From Bacillus sp. ISL-7 (lineage in GTDB: Bacteria; Bacillota; Bacilli; Bacillales_B; DSM-18226): 7,403 nt of DNA. The notes beneath the pieces were generated by a model that saw only the letters and a list, made by a program, of their open reading frames with translations, was not told the DNA's origin and did no database searches. Position numbers and translations under genes: made by a program. Shown here piece by piece: positions 5,636-7,403 of this stretch. The stretch spans positions 1-7,403 of the forward strand of contig NZ_JAGGQW010000071.1 of NCBI RefSeq assembly GCF_018613065.1, written 5' to 3'. Each line of letters starts with the position of its first letter. The first letter of the stretch is position 1.

Positions 5636-5659
5636 AAAAAAACAGCCATTTGGCTGCTT
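5636..5659 (-). terminator. Rho-independent terminator downstream of glgC
   Basis: On the minus strand CAGCCA/TGGCTG form a stem with an AA loop, extended by G-U and A-T pairs and followed by seven T and another T-rich run. It lies ~150 nt after the glgC stop and separates glgC from the yopQ-mrpR unit. Confidence 0.88.
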
Positions 5660-5806
5660 TAAATATTTCTGGCATTTAACTTATGTATGTTTGAGGCGTC
5701 TAAACCAACAAATCTTTTGGCAAACCTTCATAATAATCAGCTCCTATTCGTGTGTAGCTCTACACTTGGTTTTGATATGGAAAGTAACATTATGACCAAG
5801 TGCAAT
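5660..5806 (-). other. glgC 3' region with two overlapping inverted repeats
   Basis: CACTTGGT (5763-5770) pairs with ACCAAGTG (5795-5802), and GTGTAG (5752-5757) pairs with CTACAC (5760-5765). The two stems share 5763-5765 and cannot form together. A 16-codon frame (MKVCQKICWFRRLKHT) on the minus strand starts near 5731 after AGGAG, and another frame there reads GADYYEGLPKDLLV then stop. Either could be a scrap of a former downstream gene, but neither is recognised. No glgD is present. Confidence 0.45.
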
Positions 5807-7033
5807 CTACGTTAAGCGATGGGAGTCGTTTCGTTCATTATGACTAAAGGGTGCTTTACTTAAATTAAGGAGTAAAGCCTTTTTTATTTTATTAACTTGA
5901 ATGGTTTGATTATCCCCAATTAAGGTAATTTCACTAAACGGCTGTTCTTCTCCCACTTTAACATTGGCTTCAATTACAGTTCCACTACCCACAACTGCTT
6001 GGTTAATCACCGCATTTTCGCCAATAATAGTATTGGGCAAAATAACAGAATTTCTAATAACAGCTCCTTTACCCACGGTTACTCCACAAAAAAGAACCGA
6101 ATTTTCTACACTTCCAAACACCTTACAGCCTTCACTTACTAAAGATTTGTGTGTGCTAGCCTTTCCGTCCAAATACAATGGCGGCTGAGAAGTTTCATGA
6201 GTATAAATAGTCCAGTTTTCATTTTGTAAAATTGGATTGCTTTTAAATGAAAGTAAATCCATATTCGCTTCCCAGAGGCTACGAATGGTTCCGACATCCT
6301 TCCAATAACCTTTGAAGCTATATGCATATAGTTTGCAATTATCATTTATCAAAGAAGGTATAATATCCTTCCCAAAATCCTTAGTTGAAAATGGTTTTCT
6401 TTCTTCTTGTTCTAAATACTTTTTTAACAGTTTCCAATTAAAAATGTAAATGCCCATAGAGGCAAGGTTTGATTTAGGCTGTTCTGGCTTTTCTTCAAAA
6501 TTTAATATTTTCTTAGAGTCGGGATCGATATTCATAATTCCAAATCGATTGGCTTCCCTCCACGGTACGTTTATGACTGAAATGGTGGCATCCGCCGACG
6601 TTTCTATATGCTGCTTAAGCATTTTACTGTAATCCATCTTATAAATGTGATCACCTGAAATAATTAGAACATACGCTGGATTGTAACTTTCAATAAATCG
6701 AAGGTTTTGATAAATAGCATGGGCGGTGCCTTCATACCATCTTTCACCCAACTCACATTGAAAAGATGGAAGAATAGTGACCCCTCCATTTTTTCGGTGT
6801 AGATTCCAGTGCTTGCCATCGCCAATGTAATTTTGAAGAGTGTGAGGTTGATATTGTGTCAAAACACCAACAGTATCAATGCCAGAATTACTGCAATTGC
6901 TTAATGGAAAATCAATAATTCGATATTTTCCACCAAATGGAACTGCTGGCTTTGCTATATAATTGGTCAATTCTTTTAATCGAGTCCCTCTTCCCCCAGC
7001 TAATAGCATCGCTATACATTGTTTTTTAGTCAT
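5807..7033 (-). CDS. glgC: Glucose-1-phosphate adenylyltransferase (ADP-glucose pyrophosphorylase)
   Basis: This enzyme makes ADP-glucose and pyrophosphate from ATP and glucose-1-phosphate, the committed step of bacterial glycogen synthesis in the cytoplasm. The 408-aa product has the nucleotidyltransferase loop [10 protein letters not shown] (10-19), [15 protein letters not shown] (28-42), [10 protein letters not shown] (126-135), FEEKP (179-183), GIYIFN (194-199) and KGYWKDVGT (241-249). A left-handed beta-helix of I/V-G-x-x repeats follows (about 300-360). The start is ATG 7033, 5 nt after GGAGG; the ATG at 7045 overlaps that ribosome site and is not the start. It is ~28 residues longer than B. 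subtilis GlgC (380 aa) because of a C-terminal extension of weak sequence character. In B. subtilis glgC lies in glgBCDAP. Here there is no glgB just upstream and a terminator, not glgD, downstream. Confidence 0.97.
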   Translation of the reverse strand: MTKKQCIAMLLAGGRGTRLKELTNYIAKPAVPFGGKYRIIDFPLSNCSNSGIDTVGVLTQYQPHTLQNYIGDGKHWNLHRKNGGVTILPSFQCELGERWYEGTAHAIYQNLRFIESYNPAYVLIISGDHIYKMDYSKMLKQHIETSADATISVINVPWREANRFGIMNIDPDSKKILNFEEKPEQPKSNLASMGIYIFNWKLLKKYLEQEERKPFSTKDFGKDIIPSLINDNCKLYAYSFKGYWKDVGTIRSLWEANMDLLSFKSNPILQNENWTIYTHETSQPPLYLDGKASTHKSLVSEGCKVFGSVENSVLFCGVTVGKGAVIRNSVILPNTIIGENAVINQAVVGSGTVIEANVKVGEEQPFSEITLIGDNQTIQVNKIKKALLLNLSKAPFSHNERNDSHRLT

Positions 7034-7047
7034 AGTTACCTCCATAG

Positions 7048-7064
7048 TAAAGGATTATCCTTTA
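7048..7064. promoter_or_regulatory. 17-bp palindrome just upstream of the glgC ribosome site
   Basis: TAAAGGAT and ATCCTTTA are perfect 8-bp arms around a single base, ending 4 nt upstream of GGAGG. It could be a protein-binding site in DNA. As RNA a one-base loop is impossible without opening the inner pairs, but a shorter hairpin could still affect ribosome access. Confidence 0.5.
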
Positions 7065-7403
7065 TTAATGTTATAAACGATCATCTTCTCATGGCTAGTA
7101 GAAGAGGGCTATTTCTTTTTTTGGATATAAATTCATATTTTAATTAATTATATATTTTATTTTTATTCTCATAGTTTCAATCTTTGCAATGTAATAATAT
7201 TTACTGTGTTTTCTACCCCTTATTATCTTTTCATTGTATGAAGTAATCGTATATTTCTAGAACAGGTTTTTTATAAAGATTTTTAAAATCAATCCTTAAA
7301 AAAGCTGTTGTTGTAACCGTCAAGTAGAACTCAACAGTTTTTAGTAAATAAGATTAAACAGTTTTCATCAATTAAGATTCCACACTTTGATTATCAAATA
7401 ATG
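7065..7403. other. AT-rich region upstream of glgC
   Basis: No gene is visible on either strand. The region holds a 6-bp inverted repeat TCTTCT/AGAAGA (about 7083-7104). A weak SigA-like pair on the minus strand (TTGACG then TTTAAG, 17-nt spacing) lies near 7300-7325. Two imperfect 24-nt tandem repeats lie at 7333-7380. The glgC promoter is not identified with confidence, and glgB does not lie within the 370 bp shown. Confidence 0.45.
7333..7380 (+). repeat. Imperfect 24-bp tandem repeat
   Basis: Two adjacent 24-nt units (7333-7356 and 7357-7380) both begin AACAGTTTT and end AAGATT plus one base, with 19 of 24 positions identical by eye. They are upstream of glgC and could be paired binding sites or a chance duplication. 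Confidence 0.6.

Noticed and set aside
5964..6188. Open frame on the + strand inside glgC
   Set aside because: It is a shadow of glgC, which is confirmed by strong motifs.
6139..6345. Second minus-strand frame inside glgC
   Set aside because: It is an alternative frame within intact glgC, with no ribosome site.
6450..6632. Open frame on the + strand inside glgC
   Set aside because: It is antisense to the conserved catalytic domain of glgC, with no supporting signal.
7233..7240. CATACAAT on the minus strand, a perfect SigE -10 upstream of glgC
   Set aside because: No SigE -35 is present at the expected 13-15 nt spacing; the only ATA-containing candidate is about 10 nt away.

Overview
The window looks like chromosomal DNA from a low-GC, endospore-forming member of the Bacillaceae. 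The evidence is a Bacillus-type 23S-5S-tRNA operon, remnants of the spore genes sleB and gerAB, a Bacillus-type glgC, and a gene pair resembling yopQ-mrpR (yopR) of Bacillus phage SPbeta. The species cannot be fixed from this sequence.

Positions 1-1505 (+ strand) hold the 3' end of a 23S rRNA, a 5S rRNA and ten tRNAs (Glu, Val, Met, Ser, fMet, Asp, His, Gln, Gly, Ile), closed by a strong terminator that can work in both directions. Three tRNAs depart from the usual pattern. The initiator tRNA has TTT where CCA is expected and lies 3 nt from tRNA-Asp. tRNA-Ile ends in TCA. tRNA-Ser has a U discriminator. In front of the initiator tRNA its first 14 bases are duplicated (20 bp counting upstream spacer), followed by a 118-nt insert with several inverted repeats.

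Positions 1506-2700 are a degraded region. Reading right to left on the minus strand, it contains the last ~45 codons of a LacI-family regulator with its own terminator, an N-terminal fragment of a GerAB-type germination permease, and a frameshifted SleB catalytic domain joined to the end of that fragment. An apparently intact 18-bp LacI-type operator and an extended -10 promoter remain beside the LacI remnant. They point rightwards into a short structured stretch with no recognisable gene.

Positions 2719-5640 (minus strand) hold a small unknown protein gene and a tightly coupled two-gene unit. The first gene of the unit encodes a 449-aa protein with a DGQHR-like (DndB-related) motif, similar to YopQ. 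The second encodes a 326-aa tyrosine-recombinase-fold protein that appears to have lost its catalytic residues, as in the SPbeta lysis repressor MrpR. No structural phage gene is visible nearby, so this looks like an orphan or domesticated phage lysogeny module. Two dyads upstream could be its operators.

Positions 5636-7403 (minus strand) hold glgC, the ADP-glucose pyrophosphorylase of glycogen synthesis. It has its own terminator and no glgB or glgD beside it, unlike the B. subtilis glgBCDAP operon.
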